Position numbers and translations under genes: made by a program. A stretch of DNA of 35,529 nucleotides from Bacillota bacterium (GTDB lineage Bacteria; Bacillota; Clostridia; Christensenellales; CAG-138): assembly GCA_016286445.1 (NCBI GenBank), contig JAEESS010000022.1, positions 1 through 35,529 of the forward strand. The letters are read 5' to 3'. The stretch's first letter is position 1. Each line of letters opens with the position of its first letter. Shown piece after piece: positions 25,529-34,040 of the stretch. A model generated the notes under the pieces. It ran no database searches. It worked only from the letters and a program-made list of their open reading frames with translations, and was not told the origin of the DNA.

Positions 25529-26608
25529 ATGGAAATGCAGCTTGCCGCAAATATCCGTTCGTTCCGTAAAATACGGAAGCTGACGCAGGAACAGCTTGCC
25601 GAGGTCCTCGGCGTGACGCCCGGCGCGGTCTACAAGTGGGAGGCGGGGCTTTCGATCCCGGACATCGGTCTCATCGTGGAGATGGCGGACTTTTTCGATA
25701 CCTCCGTGGACGCGCTTCTGGGCTACGAAATGAAGGACAATCACGTCGACGCGATCGTAAAGCGCATGCGGGAATGCCGCCGCAAAAAGGACCGGGAAGG
25801 GCTTGCGGAGGCAGAGAAAGCGCTGAAACGGTATCCGCACTCCTTTTTGATCGTAAAGGAAAGCGCCGCGATCTTTCGCGCGTTCGGCATTGAGTGTAAG
25901 GATAAAGCAATGCTTCACCGCGCGCTGGAGCTGCTCGAACGATCCCGTCTGCTGCTCGACCAGAACACGGATCCGGAGATCAATGACCAGACGATCTGCG
26001 CAAAGATCGCGGAAACGTATCTGGGACTCAACGAGGTGGATAAGGGCGTCGAACTGATGAAGCAGAGCAACGCGGGCGGGCTTTTCAGCAGCAAGATCGG
26101 GAATACGCTTGCCCAGATCGACCGCGCGGAGGCGGCGGCGCCGTATCTTTCGGAGGCAATGACAAAGCTCACCGCGGATCTGTGCAACATCGTCAGCGGG
26201 TATATGAATGTTTTCGGTCAGAGAAGAGATTTTGCTTCCGCCGAAGCGATCCTGGACTGGGGCGTCGACGTTCTTTCGGGGCTTCGCATGGACGGCAAGC
26301 CGAACTTTTTCGACAAGGTGAGCAGTGCTTTTCTTGCGGCAAAGGCGCAGGTGCAGTTTGAAGCGGGAGACGCCGACGCCGCGCGCGAATCCCTGATAAA
26401 GGCGAAAGAATATGCCGAATTCTTCGATGCGTCCCCGAGCTATGACGAAAGCGATATCCGCTTTATCGACCGCATCGAAGGCGCAAGCGTCCATGACGAC
26501 ATCGGCGTGACGGCAATGGACGCGGTTCAAAGCGTCGTCGACGAATATGAAAAAGAAGCGTTTACCGCGCTTTGGAACAGTATCAAGGAAGGGGAGAAAA
26601 ACCAATGA
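25529..26608 (+). CDS. XRE-family regulator with a C-terminal TPR-like helical domain
   Basis: 359 residues from ATG 25529, with AGGAGAGG 8 bases upstream. An N-terminal helix-turn-helix (about 8-62) reads IRKLTQEQLAEVLGVTPGAVYKWEAGLSIPDIG and leads into DFFDTSVDALLGYE. The remainder (about 70-355) is a string of amphipathic helices rich in Ala, Leu and Lys/Glu, suggesting TPR-like repeats as in Rgg/PlcR-type peptide-sensing regulators. Such domains can bind signal peptides, which is inference here. The upstream hairpins suggest autoregulation. The stop overlaps the methyltransferase ATG as ATGA. Confidence 0.88.
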   Translation: MEMQLAANIRSFRKIRKLTQEQLAEVLGVTPGAVYKWEAGLSIPDIGLIVEMADFFDTSVDALLGYEMKDNHVDAIVKRMRECRRKKDREGLAEAEKALKRYPHSFLIVKESAAIFRAFGIECKDKAMLHRALELLERSRLLLDQNTDPEINDQTICAKIAETYLGLNEVDKGVELMKQSNAGGLFSSKIGNTLAQIDRAEAAAPYLSEAMTKLTADLCNIVSGYMNVFGQRRDFASAEAILDWGVDVLSGLRMDGKPNFFDKVSSAFLAAKAQVQFEAGDADAARESLIKAKEYAEFFDASPSYDESDIRFIDRIEGASVHDDIGVTAMDAVQSVVDEYEKEAFTALWNSIKEGEKNQ

Positions 26609-27324
26609 ACGAACAAATGATGCACGACAATCAGGCGCTGCTGGCATTCTGGGACAGCTTCTTCGCGCTCCCGGAAGAGGCAAAGGAAGGCGCGCGGCAG
26701 GAGGGGATCGGCCCCTGGGAAGCGCTTGCGCCTTCGGAGAAGCTTCTGAAAGCGGCATGCGCATTCGGCGCAAAGAAGAACGTGCTGGACTTCGGCTGCG
26801 GAAACGGCTGGGCGGCGATCGCAGCGGCGAAGAGCGGATGCGAAAACGTCACGGCGGCGGATCCCGCGCCGAACGCCGCGGAAATGACGCGGTTCCTTTC
26901 CGAACTGCTCGGCGTTTCCGATCGGGTGCATCCGGTCTGCAGCGGCGAAGACTGGCTGAAAACCGTGCCGGCGGATTCGTTCGACGGGTTCTTCTGCAGC
27001 AACGTGCTGGACACGGTTCCGCCGGAAACCGCTGAGGAGATTATCAAGGAGGCTGCCCGCGTTGTGACCGAAGACGCTGAGGTACTCGTCGGTCTCAACC
27101 ATTGGCTTTCGCCGGAAGCCGCCGCGGAAAAAGGCATGGCGCTTACGGACGGCTGCAAGGTGTACATGGACGGCGTTCTGCGCCTCGTCTCCCGGACGGA
27201 CGCCGAATGGGAAGCGATCCTTGCGCCGTATTTTGAGGTCGAATCCTTGACGTACTTTGCATGGCAGGGCGAAGAGGAAGAAAAGAGAAGACTGTTCCGC
27301 CTGCGCAAAAAGCATACGGCTTGA
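26605..27324 (+). CDS. Class I SAM-dependent methyltransferase
   Basis: 239 residues. The SAM loop is VLDFGCGNGWAAIAAAKSG, followed by a strand with VTAADPAPN and the post-motif DGFFCSNVLDTVPPETA. The start overlaps the regulator stop (ATGA), with GGGGAG upstream, so expression is tied to the XRE-TPR regulator. It is distinct from the methyltransferase at 24563. The substrate is not evident. Confidence 0.9.
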   Translation: MNEQMMHDNQALLAFWDSFFALPEEAKEGARQEGIGPWEALAPSEKLLKAACAFGAKKNVLDFGCGNGWAAIAAAKSGCENVTAADPAPNAAEMTRFLSELLGVSDRVHPVCSGEDWLKTVPADSFDGFFCSNVLDTVPPETAEEIIKEAARVVTEDAEVLVGLNHWLSPEAAAEKGMALTDGCKVYMDGVLRLVSRTDAEWEAILAPYFEVESLTYFAWQGEEEEKRRLFRLRKKHTA

Positions 27325-27344
27325 ACGGTCGGAGGGAGATAGGG

Positions 27345-28691
27345 ATGGAAAAGAAAGAAATCATGGACAATTACGTCCGTGCAGCGTATGAAAAGGGCGT
27401 TTTTGCGGGGACGTGGCTGCTTGCCGAAAACGGCGAGGTCGTGACGAAGGGCGCGATCGGCTTCCGCGACGCGGCGGGTAAACTGCCGATGCGGGAGGAT
27501 TCGATCTTCGACATCGGTTCGGTCAGCAAGCAGTTCACGGCGGCCGCGATCATGCTGCTGCGGCGCGACGGGCTTTTGACGCTCGAAGACGAGATCACGA
27601 AATTCTTCCCGGAGATCCCGTTTCAGGGCATCACGATCCGGCGTTTGCTGACGCATACGAGCGGACTTCCTGATTGCTTTGCGTGGATCATCCGGACCGC
27701 GAAGGCGGAACGCACGATCCTCGGTAACGGCGCTGTTCTCCGCTTTTTGACGGAGCCCGGGATCGAGCCGGATTTCGCGCCGGGCGAACGGTGGGCGTAC
27801 AGCAATACCGGCTACGCGCTGCTTGCCGAGATCGCGGCGAAGGTCTCCGGCGTCCCCTTTGCGGAGTTTCTGAAAAAGAAGATCTTTGAACCTGCCGGAA
27901 TGACCTCGACCTGCCTCTGCCACCGCATCAAAGACGGGCTTGCCGTCGAAAACCTCGCCGAGGGGCTGTGCTGTGAAAACGGCGGATGGGTCCTCGCTGA
28001 GGACTCCGCTTGGAGGGACGCGGTGGTTTCGCTGGATGGATCGGAGGGCGACGGCTTTGTCAAGAGCAGCGTCTTCGACCTGCTTGCCTGGGACCGCGCG
28101 CTGCGAAACGAAACGATCCTCACGAAGGAAGAACAGGCGATGATGTACACGCCCGTCCGGCTGAACAATGGCGAGATCGGCGGCGGTGGGTACGGCTTCG
28201 GCTGGGGCATCTTCGAACTGGGCGACGTTGCGCGCATTGCATGGCACGAGGGGAACCTGCCCGGATACATAAGCTGGTACGGACACTTTCTGAACACGGA
28301 CCGGACGCTGATCGTTTTGTGTTCCCGCGATGGGTTTGACGCAAGAGCCGTCGAGGGCTTCTTCAACGGGATGCTGATGATCGCGCTGGGGTATGAGGCG
28401 GAGCCCGTTCCGCTTACCGAAGAGCTTGCGATCGCCGACCCCGACAAAAGCGGCTGGGAGCGCTTCTGCGGCGCATACGAGACGGAAGGCAGCGGATATC
28501 TCATCGAAAAGATTTACGTGGAAAACGGAGATTTTTACGCGGCGATCCACGACACCGAATCCGGACGGCGCTTTGTCGTCAGACTGTATCCCTTCGGGGA
28601 GAACACCTTCGGGATCAAAGAAGATACCGACGAGATCGTCTTCGGGGACGGATTTTTGACCTTCGGAGAAAAGACCGGTAAAAAGCTTTGA
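27345..28691 (+). CDS. Serine hydrolase, beta-lactamase/class C PBP-like family
   Basis: 448 residues from ATG 27345 after GGAGGGAG. Catalytic motifs: Ser59-x-x-Lys62 in IGSVSKQFT, Tyr152-Ser153-Asn154 in WAYSNTGYALL, and His301-Glu302-Gly303 in WHEGNLPGY, which replaces the classical KTG. This is the pattern of the beta-lactamase/esterase/D-aminopeptidase superfamily (Pfam Beta-lactamase, class C fold). A C-terminal beta-rich domain of about 90 residues follows. There is no signal peptide, so it acts in the cytoplasm, and a true beta-lactamase role is unlikely; an esterase or peptidase role is more probable. It is the third gene of the XRE-TPR operon. Confidence 0.9.
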   Translation: MEKKEIMDNYVRAAYEKGVFAGTWLLAENGEVVTKGAIGFRDAAGKLPMREDSIFDIGSVSKQFTAAAIMLLRRDGLLTLEDEITKFFPEIPFQGITIRRLLTHTSGLPDCFAWIIRTAKAERTILGNGAVLRFLTEPGIEPDFAPGERWAYSNTGYALLAEIAAKVSGVPFAEFLKKKIFEPAGMTSTCLCHRIKDGLAVENLAEGLCCENGGWVLAEDSAWRDAVVSLDGSEGDGFVKSSVFDLLAWDRALRNETILTKEEQAMMYTPVRLNNGEIGGGGYGFGWGIFELGDVARIAWHEGNLPGYISWYGHFLNTDRTLIVLCSRDGFDARAVEGFFNGMLMIALGYEAEPVPLTEELAIADPDKSGWERFCGAYETEGSGYLIEKIYVENGDFYAAIHDTESGRRFVVRLYPFGENTFGIKEDTDEIVFGDGFLTFGEKTGKKL

Positions 28692-28856
28692 GCGATACCG
28701 GATTCAACCGGTTACGGAGAGGATCGCCGGACTGTTCAACCGATGGTGTACAGAAAAGCATCGGCACTCAACCGACGGTCGATGGTTCGGAAACAGACAG
28801 CATAGTATCATTTCATCAATGAACATACCGGACATACCGGACAAAGGAGAGTATCA

Positions 28857-30584
28857 ATGGAAAAGAAAGAACTGAAGGCGCTGCGCCGCCCGTTTCTCAA
28901 GGAGCTGTTCAAAAAGAACAAGTTCAATTTTGCGATGACGCTGCTCGCTTCGCTGCTGTCGGCGGCTTCCGGTCTGATGATCTCGTGGACGCTCAAGGGG
29001 GTTTCCGACCTGATCTCCGGCGATGGCTCGATCGGCTTTTGGACGCTGCTTCTCGTCGCAGGCGTCGGCATTGCGCTGCTGATCCTGGCATGGGTGCTCG
29101 ACCGGACCTTCCTCTCCGAGTTCCGTGCAAAGGCGATGAAACAGTACCGCGAATACGCCTTCGACCGGTTGATGGAAAAGGGCATTCAGGCATTCTCCGG
29201 CGAGAACACCTCGCTCTATATCTCCGCGCTTTCTAATGACCTGAACACGATCGAGCAGGATTATGTCAGGAAACTGCAAAAGGTAGTTGAGGTCGCCGTT
29301 ACGTTTGTCGGCGCGCTGATCATGATGATTTGGTACAGCCCGCTTCTGACACTGATCGCGATCGGCTTCTCGCTGCTGCCGATCATCGTTTCCATCGTGC
29401 TCGGAAATAAAGCGGCGGTCGCGGAAAAGCGCGTTTCCGACAAAAAGGAATCCTACACCGGTTTGCTGAAGGACGCTCTTTCGGGCTTCTCGGTCATCAA
29501 GAGCTTCAAGGCGGAGAAAAACATCTCCCGCATCCATGACGAAAGCAACGAAGGCGTTGCGGACGCGTCGAAAAAGCGCACGCGGGTAAGTGTGCTCGTC
29601 GCCTACGCAACCGGCCTTGCGGGCGGGGTTTTGCAGTTCGGCGTGTTCTTCGTCGCCGCGGCGCTCGCGCTGTCCGGCAAGGGAGGCATCACCGCCGGTA
29701 CCGCGATCGTCTTTGTGCAGCTATTAAACTACGTGCTCGGACCGATCGAGTTTTTCCCGGATTTCTTTGCCGGCATGAAATCCTCGTATGCGCTGATCGA
29801 TAAGCTGGCGGCAGCGCTCAACAAGAACATCCCCGACGAGGGCGAGCTCATCGAGCCGAAGCTCGAAAACGGCATCGAGCTCCGCGATCTGAACTTTGCG
29901 TATGAGGAGGGAAAGACGGTTCTCCATGACGTCGATATGGATATGAAAGCGGGCGGCTGCTATGCGCTCGTCGGCGGCTCCGGCAGCGGCAAATCGACGA
30001 TCTTGAACCTTCTGATGGCGTCGTCCGAAAACTACAACGGCGAGATCCTGTATGACGGCAGGGAGCTCAAAGGCATCTCAACAAGCTCGCTCTATGATCT
30101 CGTTTCCATCATTCAACAGAACGTGTTCGTGTTCAACAGCACGATCCGCGACAACATCACGATGTTTTCCGAATTCCCGAAGGAGGAGGTCGACCGCGCG
30201 GTGCGGCTTTCCGGTCTAAGTAAGCTCATTGCGGAAAAGGGCGAAGGGTATCTTTGCGGCGAAAACGGCTCCGGACTGTCCGGCGGCGAGCGGCAGAGGA
30301 TCTCGATCGCGAGAGCGCTGCTCCGCAAAACGCCCGTGCTGTTCGTCGACGAGGCGACGGCGGCGCTCGATGCGGAGACGACCTTCGAGGTGCTCGACGC
30401 GATCCTGAACCTCGACGGCTATACCCGCGTGATCGTCACGCACGACCTCGACGAGAACATTCTCCGCCGCTGCACCGGCCTCTTCACGCTGAAAAACGGC
30501 GTGGTCGAGGAGCGCGGCACGTTCGAAGAGCTCATGGACGCGAAGGGATACTTCTACTCGCTGTTTACCGTATCGCAGCGGTAA
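28857..30584 (+). CDS. ABC transporter, fused permease and ATPase (exporter type)
   Basis: 575 residues: an ABC-exporter membrane domain with six helices (about 20-310), then the nucleotide-binding domain (about 335-570). Walker A is GGSGSGKST with Lys379, the signature is LSGGERQRIS (near 475), and Walker B is VLFVDEATAALD (near 492-503). A half-transporter of this kind works as a homodimer or as a heterodimer with a partner gene; no partner lies next to it, so a homodimer is more likely. The substrate could be a peptide, lipid or drug. The start follows AAAGGAG. The 165 bases upstream hold two copies of ACATACCGG but no clear promoter. Confidence 0.92.
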   Translation: MEKKELKALRRPFLKELFKKNKFNFAMTLLASLLSAASGLMISWTLKGVSDLISGDGSIGFWTLLLVAGVGIALLILAWVLDRTFLSEFRAKAMKQYREYAFDRLMEKGIQAFSGENTSLYISALSNDLNTIEQDYVRKLQKVVEVAVTFVGALIMMIWYSPLLTLIAIGFSLLPIIVSIVLGNKAAVAEKRVSDKKESYTGLLKDALSGFSVIKSFKAEKNISRIHDESNEGVADASKKRTRVSVLVAYATGLAGGVLQFGVFFVAAALALSGKGGITAGTAIVFVQLLNYVLGPIEFFPDFFAGMKSSYALIDKLAAALNKNIPDEGELIEPKLENGIELRDLNFAYEEGKTVLHDVDMDMKAGGCYALVGGSGSGKSTILNLLMASSENYNGEILYDGRELKGISTSSLYDLVSIIQQNVFVFNSTIRDNITMFSEFPKEEVDRAVRLSGLSKLIAEKGEGYLCGENGSGLSGGERQRISIARALLRKTPVLFVDEATAALDAETTFEVLDAILNLDGYTRVIVTHDLDENILRRCTGLFTLKNGVVEERGTFEELMDAKGYFYSLFTVSQR

Positions 30585-30606
30585 CGGACCGACGAACCCA
30601 AAGTTT

Positions 30607-30636
30607 GCCGCCCCTTCCTTTCGGGGCGGCTTTTTC
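30607..30636 (+). terminator. Rho-independent terminator of the ABC transporter gene
   Basis: GCCGCCCC (30607-30614) and GGGGCGGC (30623-30630) form a perfect 8-bp stem with an 8-base loop, followed by TTTTTC. It lies 23 bases after the stop. Confidence 0.88.
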
Positions 30637-30638
30637 TG

Positions 30639-30667
30639 TTGAACCGGCGGCGGAGATATGGTATGAT
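30639..30667 (+). promoter_or_regulatory. Promoter of the membrane protein/HExxH/DUF1284/CAT-like gene run
   Basis: TTGAAC (30639-30644), 17 bases, and TATGAT (30662-30667) with an extended -10 TGG, placed directly behind the terminator. The gene starts at 30704. Confidence 0.75.
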
Positions 30668-30703
30668 GGATCCGTAAAATCGGGTGAATCAGGAGGAAAG
30701 CGC

Positions 30704-31372
30704 ATGTTTGTATTCTGGGGAGACGGCTCGGAGGAGTCGAAGGCGCTGGTCGACGCCATCCGTGTGCGCAGCACGGAAAACTTCAACTGGACGTTCATCT
30801 TCATTCTGGCGGTGGTGTTCTACGTCTACTGGTCGGAGATCCACAAAAAGAACAAGGAGATCGTTTTTGCGGGGCTCGCGCTGTACGGCGTGCACTGGCT
30901 GTATGAGATCGCGAACGCAGTGATCGCAAAGATCTTCGGCTACCCCTTATGGGCGGTGTCGAACGAATCGACGACGTTCATCCTTCTGATCGGCGTGTGC
31001 TGGGAGCTTTCGATGATGTTCTCGCTCGCGGGGATCATTTCGTTCAAAATGCTTCCGCAGGACCGTAACAAGCGGTACTTTGCAAAGAACGGCAAGGGCG
31101 GCATCAGCTGCAAGCTTGTCGGCGCATTGGAGATGGCGCTGCTGTTTGCGCTGTTCGAGTCGTTCCTTGCGGGCACAAGCAACCGTTCCTTCATCTGGGT
31201 CTACAAGTGGTGGGGCGTTATCCCGGTGTTTATCACGACCTACGTGCCGTTCTTCCTTGCGAGCAACTACGTGCCGGACATGGCGCCGAAGAAGCGCAAC
31301 GCGTTCCTCATCACGGAGTGGGCGCTCGTCGCCGTGCTGCTTGCGGTGCTGATCCCGCTCGGGATCATCTGA
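30704..31372 (+). CDS. Multi-pass membrane protein of unknown function
   Basis: 222 residues from ATG 30704 after AGGAGG. About six hydrophobic segments are visible, starting with WTFIFILAVVFYVYW and ending with ALVAVLLAVLIPLGI. Short charged loops contain KKNKE and LPQDRNKRYF. I do not recognise a family. It leads a run of six closely spaced genes and may be the membrane component of whatever they do, but this is inference. Confidence 0.8.
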   Translation: MFVFWGDGSEESKALVDAIRVRSTENFNWTFIFILAVVFYVYWSEIHKKNKEIVFAGLALYGVHWLYEIANAVIAKIFGYPLWAVSNESTTFILLIGVCWELSMMFSLAGIISFKMLPQDRNKRYFAKNGKGGISCKLVGALEMALLFALFESFLAGTSNRSFIWVYKWWGVIPVFITTYVPFFLASNYVPDMAPKKRNAFLITEWALVAVLLAVLIPLGII

Positions 31373-31400
31373 TCCCGCAAAGCGGCATGTGAGGAACGGT

Positions 31401-32033
31401 ATGCAATTCGACAACGCATATTTCATCACGGGCACGGCGTACGCGGGAAAATCGACGATGGTGAAGCTGCTTGCGGAACGGCACGGGGGAATACTGTGCG
31501 GGGAGAACTGGCACGATTTGTATCCGGAACCGCTCGACGCGAAGGAGTTTCCCGGGCTCTGCTATACCCGCGACCTGAAAGACTGGCACGATTTTATCCG
31601 CCGCACGCCCGAAGCGTACGAGACGTGGATCGACGAGACCGCAAAGGAATGCGAGATTTTGGAGCTTCGGATGCTGCCGGAGCTTTGCGCGCAGGGCAGG
31701 CCGGTCTTTGTCGACACGAATATTTCGGTCGAAACGCTCAAAAGGATCGCGGCGCCGGATCATGTGCTTATCATGCTTGCGGATCCGGACGTTTCCGTAC
31801 GCCGGTTTTTCGAGCGTCCGGATGCGGAAAAGCAGTTTCTGTACCGGCTCATCCTGGAGGAACCGGATCCGGATGCGGCGATGGAAAACTTCCGGAAGTG
31901 CCTTTTGCGGATCAATTCGCGGGAGCGGTACGACCGGCTTCTTTCCGCCGGGTTTCCGGTGATTTTGCGGGACGAAACCAGAACCGCGGAGGAAACGCTT
32001 GCGCTTGCGGAGCGGATCTTCGGGCTGAACTGA
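31401..32033 (+). CDS. P-loop kinase-like protein (AAA family)
   Basis: 210 residues from ATG 31401 after GAGG; a GTG at 31389 is an alternative. Walker A is GTAYAGKST near the N-terminus; a later strand RPVFVDTNIS and HVLIMLADPDVSVRRFF resemble the second half of gluconate- or adenylate-kinase-like folds. It is not a close copy of the P-loop proteins at 22431 and 33498. It lies 28 bases after the membrane protein gene and 14 before the HExxH gene. Substrate unknown. Confidence 0.8.
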   Translation: MQFDNAYFITGTAYAGKSTMVKLLAERHGGILCGENWHDLYPEPLDAKEFPGLCYTRDLKDWHDFIRRTPEAYETWIDETAKECEILELRMLPELCAQGRPVFVDTNISVETLKRIAAPDHVLIMLADPDVSVRRFFERPDAEKQFLYRLILEEPDPDAAMENFRKCLLRINSRERYDRLLSAGFPVILRDETRTAEETLALAERIFGLN

Positions 32034-32047
32034 GAAAGGAACGGAAC

Positions 32048-33115
32048 ATGGAAAAACCGGATTTGAGGGCATTGCATCAACAGATCTCCATAGAGATCGC
32101 TTCGCTGGATTTCGATCGGATCTGGCCGGGCTTCCGTCCGCTGAAGTTCGCGCTGTACAACGATACGGAATGCTTCTTCGACGGACGATACATCGAAAAG
32201 ACCGTCGATTTCTGCGCGAACACCGCGATCCCGTACAAGGGAGAAACGATCGCGATCTGGTACGCGGCGGACAAGATGCCGATCGCCGTGTTTGCGTCGA
32301 AGCTCGTGCACGAGATGTTCCACGGATTCCAGAACGTACAGGGCTGGAATTGCTCCGTCGACGAGACCGACGCGCTCTTTCACTACGGGTACAGCGCCGA
32401 AAACCTGAGCCGGAAGCTGAAGGAAAACGAGCTTCTGACGGATCTTTCGGACGGGTTCGACGAATGGAAGTACCGCGCGCTGATGCAAAGCCGCAAATAC
32501 CGCAGCGAACGGTTTCCGTATGAATTCATGTACGAGAGCTGCGTGGAGGAGATCGAGGGTTCGGCGAACTACGTCGAGTGGCAGGTTCTGAAGCAGCTGG
32601 ATCCGGCGCAGGCGGAGCTGCTGGAACGGAAAATGCGGCAGACCGTCGTCTGCCCGGAAAGCTTCTTTCCGATCCGGAGAGCAAGCTACTTTACCGGCGC
32701 GCTGCTGATCCGCGCGATGCGTGCCGCCGGGGAATACCCGTTTGCGTCTGCGCGGCGTCCGGTCATTCTTCCGGTCCTGGAGCGGCTTCCGTCTTTGGAA
32801 GCGCCGCCGGTCGATCCGGCGATCTGCGGGAAGGTCGACCGCGCGCTGTCCGCGTTTTTACGGGAATCCGAGCGCATCGTGAGAACGGCGGTCGAAGAGA
32901 ACGACGTCGTGCTGACCGGTCCGCGCGAGCTGGTTACCGTCAACGTCTATGACGCAAGATGCTTTGCGGGGCATCTGACCTCGCGGTTTTTCGTGATGTA
33001 TCTTGAGGACGGCGCGCAAAAGCTGCTGCAGGGCAACTTCGTGGTGCAGATGCGCGACGCAAAAACGATCGAAAAGGTTTTCCGGTGGAACGAACGGGAG
33101 GAGAAGTTCAAATGA
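32048..33115 (+). CDS. Putative zinc metallopeptidase with HExxH motif
   Basis: 355 residues without a signal peptide. A zinc-binding signature is present as VHEMFHGFQN (His88, Glu89, His92). About 75 residues later SCVEEIEGSANYVEW supplies glutamates (167, 168, 170) that could be the third ligand, as in gluzincin-type folds. The rest is an all-alpha core and a C-terminal domain of about 100 residues with a beta-rich end. I do not recognise a named peptidase family. AAAGGAA precedes the ATG, and the stop overlaps the DUF1284 ATG as ATGA. Activity as a peptidase is inferred from the motif only. Confidence 0.75.
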   Translation: MEKPDLRALHQQISIEIASLDFDRIWPGFRPLKFALYNDTECFFDGRYIEKTVDFCANTAIPYKGETIAIWYAADKMPIAVFASKLVHEMFHGFQNVQGWNCSVDETDALFHYGYSAENLSRKLKENELLTDLSDGFDEWKYRALMQSRKYRSERFPYEFMYESCVEEIEGSANYVEWQVLKQLDPAQAELLERKMRQTVVCPESFFPIRRASYFTGALLIRAMRAAGEYPFASARRPVILPVLERLPSLEAPPVDPAICGKVDRALSAFLRESERIVRTAVEENDVVLTGPRELVTVNVYDARCFAGHLTSRFFVMYLEDGAQKLLQGNFVVQMRDAKTIEKVFRWNEREEKFK

Positions 33116-33501
33116 GCATTCGCCTGCGTCCGCATCACGGCATGTGCTTTCAGTTCTACGAAGGGAAAGGCTACAGCGCGGCGTTTACCGACCACATGGG
33201 TCGCGTGATCCGCGCGCTTTCCGAACGCCCGGATACGCCGGTAAAGCTGACGCTTTCGGCGGACGTCGTCTGCGAACATTGTCCGAACAATGTCGAGAGG
33301 ATCTGTCAGAGCATTGAAAAGGTCATGCGCTACGACGCGGCGGTCCTGAACGCCTGCGGTTTACAGGACGGCGACGAGCTGCCCTACGCGCACTTTGCGG
33401 CGCGGGTCAAAGAACGCATCCTCGACGCGGGTCTGCGGTGCGGCATTTGCGGCGACTGCGAATGGGACGCGATCTGCGCAAAGCATCGGAGGGAACCATG
33501 A
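33112..33501 (+). CDS. DUF1284 cysteine-rich protein, copy 2
   Basis: 129 residues. It is very similar to the protein at 22006 from the fifth codon on, sharing LRPHHGMCFQFYEGKGYS, FTDHM, RVIRALSERPDTPVKLTLSA, VCEHCPNN and CGDCEWDAICAKHRR. It lacks the N-terminal extension of copy 1. Cysteine pairs suggest a bound metal or Fe-S cluster, as in copy 1. ATGA overlaps at both ends couple it to the HExxH gene and to the P-loop gene. Function unknown. Confidence 0.88.
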   Translation: MSIRLRPHHGMCFQFYEGKGYSAAFTDHMGRVIRALSERPDTPVKLTLSADVVCEHCPNNVERICQSIEKVMRYDAAVLNACGLQDGDELPYAHFAARVKERILDAGLRCGICGDCEWDAICAKHRREP

Positions 33502-34034
33502 TCGTACTGATCACCGGCGCGTCGCACACGGGCAAGACCGTGCTCGCGCAGCGTCTTCTGGAAAAGATGAAAATCCCGTATCTGTCGATCGACCATCTCA
33601 AGATGGGGTTGATTCGCAGCGGACAGACCGACCTCACCCCCGGGGACGACGAGAAGCTCACGGCGTACCTCTGGCCGATCGTGCGCGAGATCATCAAAAC
33701 CGCGATCGAAAACCGGCAGGACCTGATCGTGGAGGGCTGCTACGTGCCGTTCGGCTGGCGGCGGGACTTTGACGAACCGTATCTTTCGTCGATCCGCTTC
33801 ATTTGCCTTGCCGTGACGGACGCATACGTCGACGCGCATTTCGACGCGATTCTTTCGCACGCCTCGGACGTCGAAGCGCGGCTCGACGATTCCGACTGTA
33901 CCGCGGAAAAGCTGAAAGCCGACAACCGCGCCGTGACCGAGGGCTTCCGAACGGCGGGCGAACCGGTCACGCGGATCGACGCGGACTGGGAGCAAACGGC
34001 TGCCGCGCTGACTGATGAACTGTGTAAGGAGTGA
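33498..34034 (+). CDS. Small P-loop ATPase/kinase-like protein, copy 2
   Basis: 178 residues, a close paralogue of the protein at 22431: the first 20 residues with GASHTGKT are the same, and differences concentrate in the last third. Short coding blocks around the start codon are identical at the DNA level in the two copies. The ATG overlaps the DUF1284 stop. The conserved pairing in two different operons points to a joint function. Confidence 0.87.
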   Translation: MIVLITGASHTGKTVLAQRLLEKMKIPYLSIDHLKMGLIRSGQTDLTPGDDEKLTAYLWPIVREIIKTAIENRQDLIVEGCYVPFGWRRDFDEPYLSSIRFICLAVTDAYVDAHFDAILSHASDVEARLDDSDCTAEKLKADNRAVTEGFRTAGEPVTRIDADWEQTAAALTDELCKE

Positions 34035-34040
34035 AAAACC

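Noticed and set aside
27345..28691. A true beta-lactamase
   Set aside because: The SxxK, YSN and HEG motifs fit the wider serine hydrolase superfamily, but there is no signal peptide, which a resistance enzyme would need.
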